From assembly GCA_910584055.1 (NCBI GenBank), contig CAJTZS010000009.1:1-64000 (forward strand): a stretch of DNA of 64,000 nt, in the 5' to 3' direction. A program made the position numbers and the translations under genes. Positions 15,623 to 25,686 of this stretch are shown here, piece by piece. The notes beneath the pieces are model-generated. The model had not been told where the DNA came from, did not search any database, and saw nothing but the letters and a program-made list of their open reading frames with translations. This stretch comes from an uncultured Muribaculaceae bacterium. Its GTDB lineage: Bacteria > Bacteroidota > Bacteroidia > Bacteroidales > Muribaculaceae. Every line of letters begins with the position of its first letter. Position 1 is the stretch's first letter.

Positions 15623-18594
15623 TATTCAGTCAGGTTTAGTGTTATTTTCTTTCCGTTTACAATCACGTTATATTCGCCCGCTTCCAGGAAACGGTTACCT
15701 TTGGAATCAACATAACTCAAGTCCCGCCATGGATTGATGTTGAATTCGACAACGGCTGTTTCTCCCGGTTTGAGCACCTTTTTCTCGAAGTGTTTAAGTT
15801 CGCGTACCGGTCGTGTAATCGAACAATATGGGTCGGAAATGAACCACATTACAGTTTCGGCACCTTCCACATCACCTGTGTTGGTTACGGGCACGCTTAC
15901 TTTAATTTTGTCATTGCGTTTGAAATCGGTTTTGGATGCCGTTGGCTCTCCATATCGGAAGGTGGTGTAGCTTAGTCCATGTCCGAATTCATACATCGGT
16001 TCGCTTGTGATGTCCTGATAGAACCCCTGATGGCCCCTGCCGCTCTTGCGGCGGTTGTAATAGATCGGAATTTGACCTGTGGAATACGGGAAAGTTATTG
16101 CCAGTTTGCCGGAGGGGTTTATTCTTCCCGAAAGGATTCCCGCCATTGCCTCACCACCACGGATTCCGGGTTGCCAGATCTCAAGAATGGCGTTGGCGAG
16201 AGGCTCGAGCCTGTTCAGCTCAAGAGGGCGTCCGTTGGCGAGTACGAGAACCACCGGTTTGCCTGCCCCGGCTATCTCGGCTGCTAACTCTTCCTGAATT
16301 GCAGGGAGGGCAATCGAAGAGCGAGAGGCGTTTTCCCCGCTCCATTTCAGATTCTCACCGAGACATAGCACCACGACATCCGCCCATTTCGCTGTGTCGA
16401 AGGCCTCTTTGAAGCCCGAGCGGTCTGTGCCGTCGCGACGGCATCCTTCCGCATATCTGATTTCTGCATCCTTACCGAATTCATCATTTATGCCCTGCCA
16501 GAGTGTCACCACATCCTCCGGATTACCGTGTCCGAGCCAATTCCCCAACAGGTCCCAACCGTTTTTAGCCAACGGGCCGATCACTGCAATTTTCTTTTTC
16601 CCTTTAAGCGGGAGTGTGAGGGTGGAATCATTTTTCAGGAGCACCATCGATTCAGCTGCAAGGTCGGTGGCTGTCTTCAGGTCGGCGGGACGCAGGAATC
16701 TGTCGGGAACATCCGGTGTATATGGATTGTCGAAAAGTCCGAGTCTCATCTTGACGCGGAGCACCCTTCTGACGGCTTCGTCAATTGTTTTTTCCGAGAC
16801 TTTCCCCTCTGCCACAAGTTCGGCGAGGTGACGGTCATAGGCATGGCTCATCATATCCATTTCCAGACCTGCGTTCATGGCATGCATGGCTGCATCCTTT
16901 TTCGTTGCTGCCAATCCTTGGTTCTTAAGTTGTTCTATGGCGCCCCAGTCGCTCACGATGAAGCCGTCGTGTCTCCATTTGTCTTTCAGGATATCGGTCA
17001 TAGTGTAACGGTTTGCGGATCCGGGAACACCGCTGATATCGTTGAAAGAACTCATGAGGGTAGCGGCTCCCGCCTTCACTCCCGCCTCATATGGGGGGAG
17101 GTAGGTATCCCATAGGGTCTGGGGCGACACTTCGGTATATACGTAATCTCTTCCAGCCTCTGAAGCTCCGTATCCTACGTAATGTTTCAGACATGCCGCT
17201 ACCGAGGTAGAGTCGGAAAGATTCTTTCCCTGATATCCCTTAACGGATGCCGCGCAATATATGGAATTGAGATAGGGGTCTTCTCCATAACCCTCTGATA
17301 CGCGTCCCCAGCGGGGATCTCTTGCCACGTCGATCATCGGAGAGAATGTCCAGTCAACTCCCGACATCCTTGCCTCGCGGGCAGACATCGCGCAAGCTTT
17401 TTTCACGAGTTCCGGATTCCAGGAACACGCCTGCGCAAGGGAAATGGGGTAGACCGTGCGGAAGCCATGTATGGCGTCATATCCGAAGATCACAGGAATG
17501 CCGAGACGTGATTTTTCCATCGCACGCCGTTGCATGGCATTACGGAGTTTCGGGTCTGTGTCGAAATATATCAGCGAACCTATCTCGGCTGGTATATCCA
17601 GCACTTCCTCTCCTACATTGTTGACATTGTTGTTACGTCCGAGAGTGTATTGGTTGAGCTGCATGACCTTCTCCTCAAGGGTCATCTTTGAGAGGAGGTC
17701 CTTCACCCTGATCTCTACCGGCACGGATTTGTCTTTATATAATGTTGTGCCCGGTTTGATGAAACCGAGGTCTGTAATCCCGTTGGGATTTGCCACAGCC
17801 TCGTGGGCGGCGCGTTTTGCAGCCCCGGCAATATCGCTGTTCATTCCCGAAGGAGTATAGGGATTGGCTGTCACGTCTTTGCCGAAGAGCTTCTCATACC
17901 ATGCGCATGCGGCGGTGAAGCGGCCGTGGTCAAGGTCAAGGTGATAGCCGTCACGGTTCATGTTGTCGCCGATGAAGGAGCTGCGGGCATTCTGCACTGC
18001 CGTTCCGGACGGCACAATGATCTTTATGCCTCCAAGCTTTGCAGCCCGGTTGTTGGCATCGACAATGGCATGATACATCGTCATCTGGTCATCATTATAG
18101 CTCTTGAAGCCGGATCTCTGTGCCCCCTGCTGATATGCCCATGTCTGGTGGAGAATTATTTTCCCCTTCTTGGGTATTCGGTCTTTGACATACCCTGCGA
18201 TTTCCTTCAGATAAGGCTCATATTTCTCATATAACCCCGAGAACGGGCTTGCCTGCTGCAGACTGACATAGTCCCAAGGCTCCTCTGCCAATGCCTCGGC
18301 TATTGATGAATTCTTTTTCTCCCTTAGCACACCATCGGTGCCGATCTTGCGATATACATATGCGTGTTTGTCATCACGGATGTTCCCGGCATGCCGTTCA
18401 AGGGAGCATCCACCAATGAAAAGGTTTCCGATGATTGCCGTGTCACCTGTCGCTTTTGCAAGCTCATGCAGGTTTTGTTCCACGGCATCGCGTGAGAAAC
18501 TGTTGCCTATGGCAAGAATCCTCAAAGTGCGGGCCTGAATTGAAAACACCGCCCCGATAAGGAGGATGACGAATAAAGATGCTCTAATTTTCAT
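15622..18594 (-). CDS. DUF4886 (SGNH-like) - GH3 fusion enzyme
   Basis: This 990-residue exported two-domain protein has a signal peptide (MKIRASLFVILLIGAVFSIQA). Residues 23-250 are a DUF4886 domain with an SGNH-esterase layout: GNSFS (Ser32), IGGC, and DGYH (Asp215, His218). From about 290 onward is a complete GH3: LGIPVIFGYDAIHGF, DPRWGRVSEGYGEDP, KHYVGYGASEAGRD and the nucleophile Asp549 in FIVSDW. A FnIII-like end follows. One protein may deacylate and then cut a glycosidic bond, which is inference. The ATG at 18594 overlaps the GH2 end by 11 bp. An upstream ATG would add 7 residues. Confidence 0.88.
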   Translation of the reverse strand: MKIRASLFVILLIGAVFSIQARTLRILAIGNSFSRDAVEQNLHELAKATGDTAIIGNLFIGGCSLERHAGNIRDDKHAYVYRKIGTDGVLREKKNSSIAEALAEEPWDYVSLQQASPFSGLYEKYEPYLKEIAGYVKDRIPKKGKIILHQTWAYQQGAQRSGFKSYNDDQMTMYHAIVDANNRAAKLGGIKIIVPSGTAVQNARSSFIGDNMNRDGYHLDLDHGRFTAACAWYEKLFGKDVTANPYTPSGMNSDIAGAAKRAAHEAVANPNGITDLGFIKPGTTLYKDKSVPVEIRVKDLLSKMTLEEKVMQLNQYTLGRNNNVNNVGEEVLDIPAEIGSLIYFDTDPKLRNAMQRRAMEKSRLGIPVIFGYDAIHGFRTVYPISLAQACSWNPELVKKACAMSAREARMSGVDWTFSPMIDVARDPRWGRVSEGYGEDPYLNSIYCAASVKGYQGKNLSDSTSVAACLKHYVGYGASEAGRDYVYTEVSPQTLWDTYLPPYEAGVKAGAATLMSSFNDISGVPGSANRYTMTDILKDKWRHDGFIVSDWGAIEQLKNQGLAATKKDAAMHAMNAGLEMDMMSHAYDRHLAELVAEGKVSEKTIDEAVRRVLRVKMRLGLFDNPYTPDVPDRFLRPADLKTATDLAAESMVLLKNDSTLTLPLKGKKKIAVIGPLAKNGWDLLGNWLGHGNPEDVVTLWQGINDEFGKDAEIRYAEGCRRDGTDRSGFKEAFDTAKWADVVVLCLGENLKWSGENASRSSIALPAIQEELAAEIAGAGKPVVLVLANGRPLELNRLEPLANAILEIWQPGIRGGEAMAGILSGRINPSGKLAITFPYSTGQIPIYYNRRKSGRGHQGFYQDITSEPMYEFGHGLSYTTFRYGEPTASKTDFKRNDKIKVSVPVTNTGDVEGAETVMWFISDPYCSITRPVRELKHFEKKVLKPGETAVVEFNINPWRDLSYVDSKGNRFLEAGEYNVIVNGKKITLNLTE

Positions 18595-20374
18595 ATTGCT
18601 GTTTTTTCTTTGCATAGTAATCGTGCATTATCTGCCATGCTTTCTTGCGCTGTCCGCGGTCCGACACCAATCCTTTGCGGTTCCATCCTTCTTGATTTGT
18701 AGGATGGAAGCGGAACGGGGAGCGGAAATCAAAAAGAATCCATGGAGACACGCCGGCAAGGTTGGGTATATTTTCGAACATTCGCAGGTTGTCTTCATAG
18801 AGACGCGCCTGATAATCTTCGCTCCAAGAGCTGACAACGTCGCGGCTGCCGGATTGCCCGTAAAGGGCTTCTCCTCCGAATTCCGAGATTATAAGCGGTT
18901 TGTCGGGGTTTACTTCCCAGACTGATTCAGCAGGTGACAATGGCCACGGATGATACCATCCCATATATTTGTTGACCGCCACTACATCCAGATTCTCTGT
19001 GAACGGGTCGTCCATGGTGAATAGTTTCCTGTCTTTGTCAAACTCCACAAGGTCGAATGCCGCGACATATAATCTTGTGGTGTCAATATCCCGACCGGTC
19101 TTCAGCAGGGATTTAAGGAAGTCGTCACGTTCCGGCGAAGGTTTGGTCTCGTTTGCCACTCCCCAGAAGCCAACGGCACACCGGTTCTTGTCGCGGTTGA
19201 TCATCTCGGTCAGCATCCCCTGAGCTTTTGCCCGGGTGCAGTTGTCAGCGAAATCTATTCCCTGCCATATCGGTATCTCCTGCCAGAGCACGATTCCCAT
19301 CTCTTCCGCCAGACGCACGGTATATTCGTTTTGCGGATAGTGAGCAAGACGGATCATGTTGACACCTAAGTCACTCGCTTCACTGAGGAGTGTCACGGCA
19401 TCAGCTTTAGAGCAGGCCCTTCCCATTCGTTGCGGAATCTCTTCGTGGAAGGATATGCAACGCATGAACTGCGGTTTTCCGTTTATAAGTATTTTTGTGC
19501 CGTCTGTGCATATGTCGCGGAAGCCTATTCTCTCTTTTACCGCGTCCGAGCCTCCCGTTACGTTGATATCATATAAAACCGGGGCGTCAGGTGCCCATAG
19601 CCGCAGTTTCTTCGACTGCAGTTTTGCGGAGAAGCAACCTTTTGCGTCAGTTGTGCCGGAAACGTTCTTGCCGAGGGCAGGAATCTCAACCGATACCTTC
19701 ACTCCGGCCTTAGGCTCTGACATACGGACATCTATATCCACGGTGTCATGGTTCTTCTTGTCAAGACGGATGAAATAATCCTCTACATAGTTGTCGGGCA
19801 CGGTGACGAGCATGACATCGCGTGTTATGCCGCCATAGTTCCACCAGTCGAACGCCAATGCAGGAATGGCGTCTTTCGTGCGACGGTTGTTTACCTCGAC
19901 CACAAGAAAATTGTCTCCTTTGCGGAGCGCTTCGGTTACATCGACTTCGAAAGGTGTGAATCCCCCTTCGTGCGATGCGATCTCCTTGCCATTCAGATAT
20001 ACCTTGCAGCGATAACTCACCGCACCGAAATAAAGGAACTCGCGGAATCCCGGTCTGGGGTCGGCATCGAAATGTAGCGCATACCACACCGTTCCTTCGT
20101 AATATTTCAGTTCCGGAGATTGTGAATTCCAGTCACCCGGCACTTCAAGGCGTAGACCTCCATCGAAAGAGTATTCATAAAAGTCTGTGTTTCCCTCCGG
20201 CTTGCGGTTTTCATACACTTTCATGCGTTCGCCTTGATCATAAAGGTCCACTATTGCGTCCCATCTGCCGTTCAGCAGGCGGTAGTCACGGCCATATACA
20301 TTGGTCATCAAGGCTGCGGATGTTGCCATCGGAGACATTATAGTCAGAAGTATGTAAAATATGAGTCGTTTCAT
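18584..20374 (-). CDS. GH2 glycosidase (beta-glucuronidase/galactosidase-like)
   Basis: This 596-residue exported enzyme has a signal peptide (MKRLIFYILLTIMSPMATSA). The jelly-roll sugar-binding domain (GTVWYALHF, RCKVYLNGKEIASHEGGFTPFEVDVT) is followed by an Ig-like domain (KLRLWAPDAPVLYDI) and the TIM barrel. The acid/base is Glu409 in WGVANE and the nucleophile Glu498 in IISEFGG. The size is closer to beta-glucuronidases than to the large beta-galactosidases. The substrate is not certain. It sits between the esterase and the DUF4886-GH3 gene. Confidence 0.9.
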   Translation of the reverse strand: MKRLIFYILLTIMSPMATSAALMTNVYGRDYRLLNGRWDAIVDLYDQGERMKVYENRKPEGNTDFYEYSFDGGLRLEVPGDWNSQSPELKYYEGTVWYALHFDADPRPGFREFLYFGAVSYRCKVYLNGKEIASHEGGFTPFEVDVTEALRKGDNFLVVEVNNRRTKDAIPALAFDWWNYGGITRDVMLVTVPDNYVEDYFIRLDKKNHDTVDIDVRMSEPKAGVKVSVEIPALGKNVSGTTDAKGCFSAKLQSKKLRLWAPDAPVLYDINVTGGSDAVKERIGFRDICTDGTKILINGKPQFMRCISFHEEIPQRMGRACSKADAVTLLSEASDLGVNMIRLAHYPQNEYTVRLAEEMGIVLWQEIPIWQGIDFADNCTRAKAQGMLTEMINRDKNRCAVGFWGVANETKPSPERDDFLKSLLKTGRDIDTTRLYVAAFDLVEFDKDRKLFTMDDPFTENLDVVAVNKYMGWYHPWPLSPAESVWEVNPDKPLIISEFGGEALYGQSGSRDVVSSWSEDYQARLYEDNLRMFENIPNLAGVSPWILFDFRSPFRFHPTNQEGWNRKGLVSDRGQRKKAWQIMHDYYAKKKQQYEN

Positions 20375-20390
20375 GATTCGTTTCTTTTTA

Positions 20391-21686
20391 TTATTGCCCT
20401 GCGGAGCATCCGCGAAGGAAATCCATCACCCAGTTCCATGCAGCCGAACCGTTTTCGGTGTATGCATAATGTTCCGTAGTCTCAGCCACCATCAGCTCCT
20501 TAGGAGCGTTGATGACGTTGTAAACAGAATATGTGGAGGTAGGGGGACACACCATATCGTTATAACCGAATGTGTAGAATCCCGGAACCCTGATTTCCCT
20601 TGCAAAACTCGACACGTCGAAATAGGGTATTGTTGCCAGCACTTCTTTCGTGTGGAATCTCTTGTCTTTAAGGGTGTGAGGCCAGCCGCCGGCACGGTTG
20701 GCGGTGTAGCCTGTCATATCGCTCATTGCCGGATAATAGGATACGAGCCCCTTGACACGAGGGTCTATTCCTGCCAAGATTATCGAGAGCCCCCCTCCCT
20801 GGCTGCCGCCGAATGTGGCGAGACATCCGTTATAGTCAGGAAGCTGTTCGATAAAGTCGATGGCGCGGACGCATCCTGTGATTACCCGTTTATAATAGAA
20901 CCGGTCTTTATCCTCCATGTTGAAGGAGTGATATCTTTTTAACGGCCCATTATACAAATTATGATACAACTGGGAGGGTAAATTCACGGGAATGCCGTGA
21001 ATCCCTACCTCTAAAATGATGAATCCTTTCTCGCTATGGCTTATGTCGCCGTTGTATCCACGCACCCCGGCACCCGGGAGCTTGAGGATCGCAGGGTATT
21101 TACCCGGAGCAGTAGGAATTGTGAGAATTCCGTACATTCTTGATCCCCAGTCGTTGTTTGCCCACGACACGTGATATACGTTCACTTTGGGCGTGCACCT
21201 TTCGGGCATCAGGGTCATCATCGGTTCCAGATTCCATTTGCGGGCATCACCGATGGCCTTGCGCCAGAATTCATGGAAATCCGAGGGCTGCTGTGTTACC
21301 GGCTGCAATTTCTCAGGTGAAAATCCTACTGTGCCGATTCCCTGATAGTCATGTTTCCCTTTCTTCATATAGACTCGGCAACGGAGGAATCCCGGATTTT
21401 TCATTGTTCCGGCATCTATAGAGGCGATACCGTTGTGAAGTTTTATCTTTCCGCTGGAGTGTGGTTTCATCATGTCTTCCGAAATGTCATAAGTTAGCTC
21501 GACATCCCCCTCCGGCACATTGCAACGCGTGAGGACAACATTGAATTTCACTTTTTCACCCGGAGTGTAGTTCCATTTGCCTGATGATGGATAGACAGAG
21601 AGATGGTATAGCCTTTCTGCCGGTTGCGCCATTGAAGAAATGGCGCAAAGCATAAGTATCGATATTATGAGAAATAATCGGTTCAT
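20391..21686 (-). CDS. Acetyl xylan esterase-like hydrolase (AXE1/CE7 type)
   Basis: This 431-residue exported alpha/beta-hydrolase has a signal peptide (MNRLFLIISILMLCAISSMA), then a beta-sandwich N-domain (to about residue 120). The AXE1 domain carries the nucleophile elbow GGSQGG (Ser295), an Asp near 379 (FGYNDMVCPP) and His in TTEHYAY. By family it removes acetyl groups from carbohydrate, not necessarily xylan. Its ATG overlaps the stop of the alpha-galactosidase-like gene by 1 nt, implying coupled translation. Confidence 0.88.
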   Translation of the reverse strand: MNRLFLIISILMLCAISSMAQPAERLYHLSVYPSSGKWNYTPGEKVKFNVVLTRCNVPEGDVELTYDISEDMMKPHSSGKIKLHNGIASIDAGTMKNPGFLRCRVYMKKGKHDYQGIGTVGFSPEKLQPVTQQPSDFHEFWRKAIGDARKWNLEPMMTLMPERCTPKVNVYHVSWANNDWGSRMYGILTIPTAPGKYPAILKLPGAGVRGYNGDISHSEKGFIILEVGIHGIPVNLPSQLYHNLYNGPLKRYHSFNMEDKDRFYYKRVITGCVRAIDFIEQLPDYNGCLATFGGSQGGGLSIILAGIDPRVKGLVSYYPAMSDMTGYTANRAGGWPHTLKDKRFHTKEVLATIPYFDVSSFAREIRVPGFYTFGYNDMVCPPTSTYSVYNVINAPKELMVAETTEHYAYTENGSAAWNWVMDFLRGCSAGQ

Positions 21687-23755
21687 TATTTTTTGATTGT
21701 GTATCTATATAAAACGAAATTGTTTCGGTTCTTGATGTCGAAGAGGATTTCTCCGTGAATACCGGCTTTTGACTTGAAACTCTTTCCGTTACCAAGAATG
21801 GGAGTGAGGGCGACTTCCGTCCCTTTCTTGAACCATGTCTTCACAGGATATTTTTCAGCGTCGTTGTCTTCACGATAGATAATGATGTAGCCCTCTTCGG
21901 GAGAGGTTATAGATTGGAACCCGGTCCAGGATCTGCCCGAAGGCTCATCGCCGACAGGGAGGATTGTCCCTTTGTGGAAATCGTGTTGAATTTTACGGTA
22001 TCCTTTTATGAGCGGAGCTATTTCAAAGGCTTTTTCCGAGAGGTTGCCCGCTTCCATCCATGCTAAAGGCTGACCTGCCATTGTTAGTGCGAAAATGTAT
22101 CCGAAATCATAGTTGGCAGGTGCGAAACGGTCGCCCGTATATTTACTTTCATTCCGGTGATTGTTGAGGAATTCGATCTGAAGTCGCTCGGCGGGGACAT
22201 ATCTCGACAATTGCCAAAGATTGCGCAGAGTCTGGTAGGGATAATAATTCCCCCAATCGGTATACCTGTTTTCAAGGAATACGTTGCCATATTCGTTAAA
22301 AAAATGGTATCCACCGCGTCGGCTGGCCGTGGCATCGAGATTGAACATCACGGCATTGCCCGTATCTTCAAGCACCTTGTCGAAGAGTTTCCGAAGATTC
22401 TCCTCCCCTTTTTTTGAGGCGATTGTCAGTCCATCGATCTTGAACATCCGGATTCCGTATTCTTTCCATAGCCCGACGATTGTGGAGGCATCTTTCTCCC
22501 AGTCTGCGAAATCATTCTGCACGCTCGGGTTGAACCATAATCCTATCTCTACCCCCAGTTCTTTGCCTTTGTCTACGATAGGTTTCAGTCCTTGGGGATA
22601 TTTCTGCGGATCGGGTGTCCAGTAGGAAGCATTGGCATATATATCCTTGAAAGAGCCGTTGGCAACCGCAGAGTTCGGACTCTTGCCTGATTGCCATCCG
22701 TCATCGATCTGGAAAAGCGAGATGCCGAGCCGGGCTGCCTTGTCGAGTTCGGAGAGGCAGAACGCTTCGTTGACTTTGGCATCCTGAGAACGGTCGCCCC
22801 AGGTGTTCATCATCACCATCTCATCGCGTCCCGGATCCAATATGCGGCATTGTTTCTGATAACTGCGGAGGGCGGAAAGGGCGGAAAGCTCTCCTTCCCC
22901 GAAAGTGCAGAGCACGCTGCTGTAGGCCGGTGTCCATTTGTCGGGAGTGATATCCTTGTTGTCAACACCGAGTCCGGTAACCATAAAACTGCCGAAATCG
23001 CTGATGAAATCCGCGCCTTTATAAGCCAACTGCACTCCCGAGCACGGGGCTTCCTTAAGGAAAATGAAACCTCCTTGGTCTTCTCCGTCGGTGACGGTGA
23101 GGATATTGCCGCGATGGTTTGTCTTACGGTAGGATATGAAATCACGTTCGTCAACGAGGTTGTTGTTCCAGTCTGTAATGTCTCGGAATTCCACCGCGCG
23201 ACCATGCCAATGGTTTCCTTTTAGGTCGAGACGGTCGAGGAGCATGGTCACCGGTTTCACTTTCATGTCGGCAGCATGCTCTATGTTTTTGCGGTCGGCG
23301 GCATTTGTCTCTTTCTCAGCCACTCCACCGAGTACGCCGCGCAAGCGCGTGTCAATGCCGATTGCGGGAACACCGTCGTAAAGGCGGTAATCCCTCTCCA
23401 CCTCAAGCTCTCCGAGACGGTAAGACACGGTGGCTACCATCCGGTCGGGACGGATGCCGTCGCTTTTGATTTCCTTTACGGAGAGTCTGCCTCCGGTCGG
23501 TTTCTCGCGGTTTGCGTTGAAATCAGGATTTTTCCCCTCGGCTGATAAAGTCTTGCCCGATTGCTTGTCTGTTACGCTCAGGGTTTTGATATGCCCGTTG
23601 TTCCAGAGTGCAACGCGCTCGATCCGGGAATTCCCAAGATAGAGGGTGTCGCCTTCGAGACGCGCATAACATTCTTTTGCGGAGACAGGGGATGTAAGGG
23701 ATAGGAAGCCGCACACAAGTGACATGGCGGCAATTCCATTATGTTTGATATCCAT
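21686..23755 (-). CDS. Alpha-galactosidase-like glycoside hydrolase (clan GH-D, GH36/GH27-like)
   Basis: This 689-residue exported protein has an N-terminal beta-sandwich and a TIM barrel of the melibiase type: MMNTWGDRSQ, ISLFQIDDGWQ, VEIGLWFNPS, the nucleophile motif MFKIDG and VMFNLDAT. A C-terminal beta-domain follows. The signal peptide is LVCGFLSLTSPVSA. By clan it releases terminal alpha-galactosyl (or related) residues. Close members of this clan also act on alpha-N-acetylgalactosamine, so specificity is open. Five bases separate it from the FAD oxidoreductase gene. Confidence 0.85.
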   Translation of the reverse strand: MDIKHNGIAAMSLVCGFLSLTSPVSAKECYARLEGDTLYLGNSRIERVALWNNGHIKTLSVTDKQSGKTLSAEGKNPDFNANREKPTGGRLSVKEIKSDGIRPDRMVATVSYRLGELEVERDYRLYDGVPAIGIDTRLRGVLGGVAEKETNAADRKNIEHAADMKVKPVTMLLDRLDLKGNHWHGRAVEFRDITDWNNNLVDERDFISYRKTNHRGNILTVTDGEDQGGFIFLKEAPCSGVQLAYKGADFISDFGSFMVTGLGVDNKDITPDKWTPAYSSVLCTFGEGELSALSALRSYQKQCRILDPGRDEMVMMNTWGDRSQDAKVNEAFCLSELDKAARLGISLFQIDDGWQSGKSPNSAVANGSFKDIYANASYWTPDPQKYPQGLKPIVDKGKELGVEIGLWFNPSVQNDFADWEKDASTIVGLWKEYGIRMFKIDGLTIASKKGEENLRKLFDKVLEDTGNAVMFNLDATASRRGGYHFFNEYGNVFLENRYTDWGNYYPYQTLRNLWQLSRYVPAERLQIEFLNNHRNESKYTGDRFAPANYDFGYIFALTMAGQPLAWMEAGNLSEKAFEIAPLIKGYRKIQHDFHKGTILPVGDEPSGRSWTGFQSITSPEEGYIIIYREDNDAEKYPVKTWFKKGTEVALTPILGNGKSFKSKAGIHGEILFDIKNRNNFVLYRYTIKK

Positions 23756-23760
23756 CTTGT

Positions 23761-25650
23761 TCAGTCTTTTAACGCAGGAGGATTGTCAAGAAGTTTCTGC
23801 ACATTGAAATGCTGGTTGTCGGGCAGCGTCGAACCGTCTTTACCTGCCCCCTCCTTCATCATCGCCGTAAGTTCCGGAAGATGTTTCTGATATACTTCCC
23901 GGGGGGATGCATCGTGTTTCTTGCAGAGCGATGCTGCCATACCTACAACTTCTCCCATCATACCGGTGGTGCGCATAACGCGAACTGTACCGAGGGCTAC
24001 ATGTGTCACGCTGATATTGCGCCCTGCCATGAAAAGGTTTTCGATATTCCTTGAATACAGGCATCTGTATGGCACGGCATAAGGGTGGACATAGATATGC
24101 TTGGTGGCAGCCTTATACTCGTTACCCGGGAAATTCTTGCTGTTCTTCGGATCCGGGAAATGCAGGTCGATGCTCCAGCTTGTGGTGAAAGAGGCGTCTT
24201 CATGGAAAACATTCTTTTCAATGTCATCTTGTTTGAGGATGTAATCGCCAAGCAGACGGCGGGACTCGCGTTTGCCGGATACATAAGCCACCCAGTCGAG
24301 GGAACGGTTGCGGAACTTACCATTGTCGGAGGCATGGTTCTTTAGGTAGCTCCAGTTTGAGAACACCACGAGCAGGCCGTAGTCGCGAACTCTTTCAGAC
24401 TCGGTGATCTGATTGCGGTTCATGCCTGTTTCCCACTTCCATTCCCCCATTGTCATGCGTTCGCATGTCGTGTCATTGTATTGAGGTCCGTAATTGAATT
24501 CAGGGAATTTTGTTACCTTGTCGTCCTTGCGCGAATACCATTGCACGGAAGCTCCCATTGTCATAGAGTCGGGAGTCTCGGGAGCCAGCGATTCGTTATA
24601 CTGTGAGCGTCCTTCGCGTCCCATTGAGAAATCCGCTCCCGCAAGGTAGCCGATTGTGCCGTCGCCTGTGCAATCACAGAAAAGGGGTGCGGATAATATA
24701 ACCTCGTCAGCATTTTCGACATGTGTGATTTTTACTGAAGATATTGAGTTGCCGTCGGTCTCTACCTTGACAGCGCGGTAGGAAGGGTATAGCGTGACGC
24801 CTTTTTCATTTGCGATGAAAGACTCTTTCTTTCCGTCTTCATAATAATCCGCAGGTTTTGCGTTTCCGGAACGGGAGTGCCCGAATTCGCGGATTATTCT
24901 GCCGAGCCCTTTGTTAGGACCGAGTTCTATGTGGCCGCCAAGATGCACGCGCACTTCGGAACTGTTGTTGCCTCCAAGCACAGGACGGTCATTTACAAGG
25001 GCCACGTTCATGCCGTTGCGTGCTGCGGATGCAGCCGCGCACATTCCTGCTATACCGCCGCCTATTATCACCATGTCGTAAGATGCCTTCAACGGCTCTT
25101 TTCTATCGAGACCGAGCATTTTGCGACGCATGCTGGATAATTCTTCACCATTGTCGGGAAGAAGTGTTTGCGGGTCTGTGGTGAGATAGATTGCGTCGCA
25201 ACGTCCGTTGAAACCGGTCAGGTCTTGAAGGGCAAGCCTGTGTGATCCTGCTTTCAGCTTCATTTCTCCGGCGCGTTGCCATTGCCAGCTGTTGCCGGTG
25301 TCTCCGAGTGTGGAAGGAAGGGATTTGCTGTCGATCCTGACACGGAACTTACCTGGACCTTTCTTGTCGCTCCAGGGGGATGTCCAGTTGAAAGTGCGCA
25401 CGAATACGGTGTATTTCCCATCTTCCGGGATGTTGACATCAGTAACCGCATCCTTCACCGGGTTGCCCAGGCCGTGAGCCATAAGATAACTTGAACCCAT
25501 AAGGTCCATGAACTGTTGGTCAACTACCCAGCCGCCTTTCGACTGGAAAGACTCAGCTTCGACCCACACTTCAGCCCCCTTCGCCCCCAAAAGGGGGAGA
25601 AGGATGACTGCAGCGCATGTCACATATCGTTTAAAGTTATTCATTGCCAT
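23761..25650 (-). CDS. Secreted FAD-dependent oxidoreductase with N-terminal carbohydrate-binding-like domain
   Basis: This 629-residue exported protein has a signal peptide (AAVILLPLLGAKGA). Residues about 26-158 form a jelly-roll CBM-like module (EVWVEAESFQ, DGKYTVFVRTFNW, GSHRLALQDLTGFNGRCDAIYL). A FAD_oxidored domain starts at about 190 with the dinucleotide motif VIIGGGIAGMCAAASAARNG, then FCDCTGDGTIGYLAGADFSMG and NLFMAGRNISVTHVALGTVR. It could oxidise a sugar or sugar acid in the periplasm. The substrate is unknown. It is translated immediately upstream of the alpha-galactosidase-like gene. Confidence 0.82.
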   Translation of the reverse strand: MAMNNFKRYVTCAAVILLPLLGAKGAEVWVEAESFQSKGGWVVDQQFMDLMGSSYLMAHGLGNPVKDAVTDVNIPEDGKYTVFVRTFNWTSPWSDKKGPGKFRVRIDSKSLPSTLGDTGNSWQWQRAGEMKLKAGSHRLALQDLTGFNGRCDAIYLTTDPQTLLPDNGEELSSMRRKMLGLDRKEPLKASYDMVIIGGGIAGMCAAASAARNGMNVALVNDRPVLGGNNSSEVRVHLGGHIELGPNKGLGRIIREFGHSRSGNAKPADYYEDGKKESFIANEKGVTLYPSYRAVKVETDGNSISSVKITHVENADEVILSAPLFCDCTGDGTIGYLAGADFSMGREGRSQYNESLAPETPDSMTMGASVQWYSRKDDKVTKFPEFNYGPQYNDTTCERMTMGEWKWETGMNRNQITESERVRDYGLLVVFSNWSYLKNHASDNGKFRNRSLDWVAYVSGKRESRRLLGDYILKQDDIEKNVFHEDASFTTSWSIDLHFPDPKNSKNFPGNEYKAATKHIYVHPYAVPYRCLYSRNIENLFMAGRNISVTHVALGTVRVMRTTGMMGEVVGMAASLCKKHDASPREVYQKHLPELTAMMKEGAGKDGSTLPDNQHFNVQKLLDNPPALKD

Positions 25651-25686
25651 ATGGGTTATATGGTTCTAACGTGTGGCTTAAGAGTG

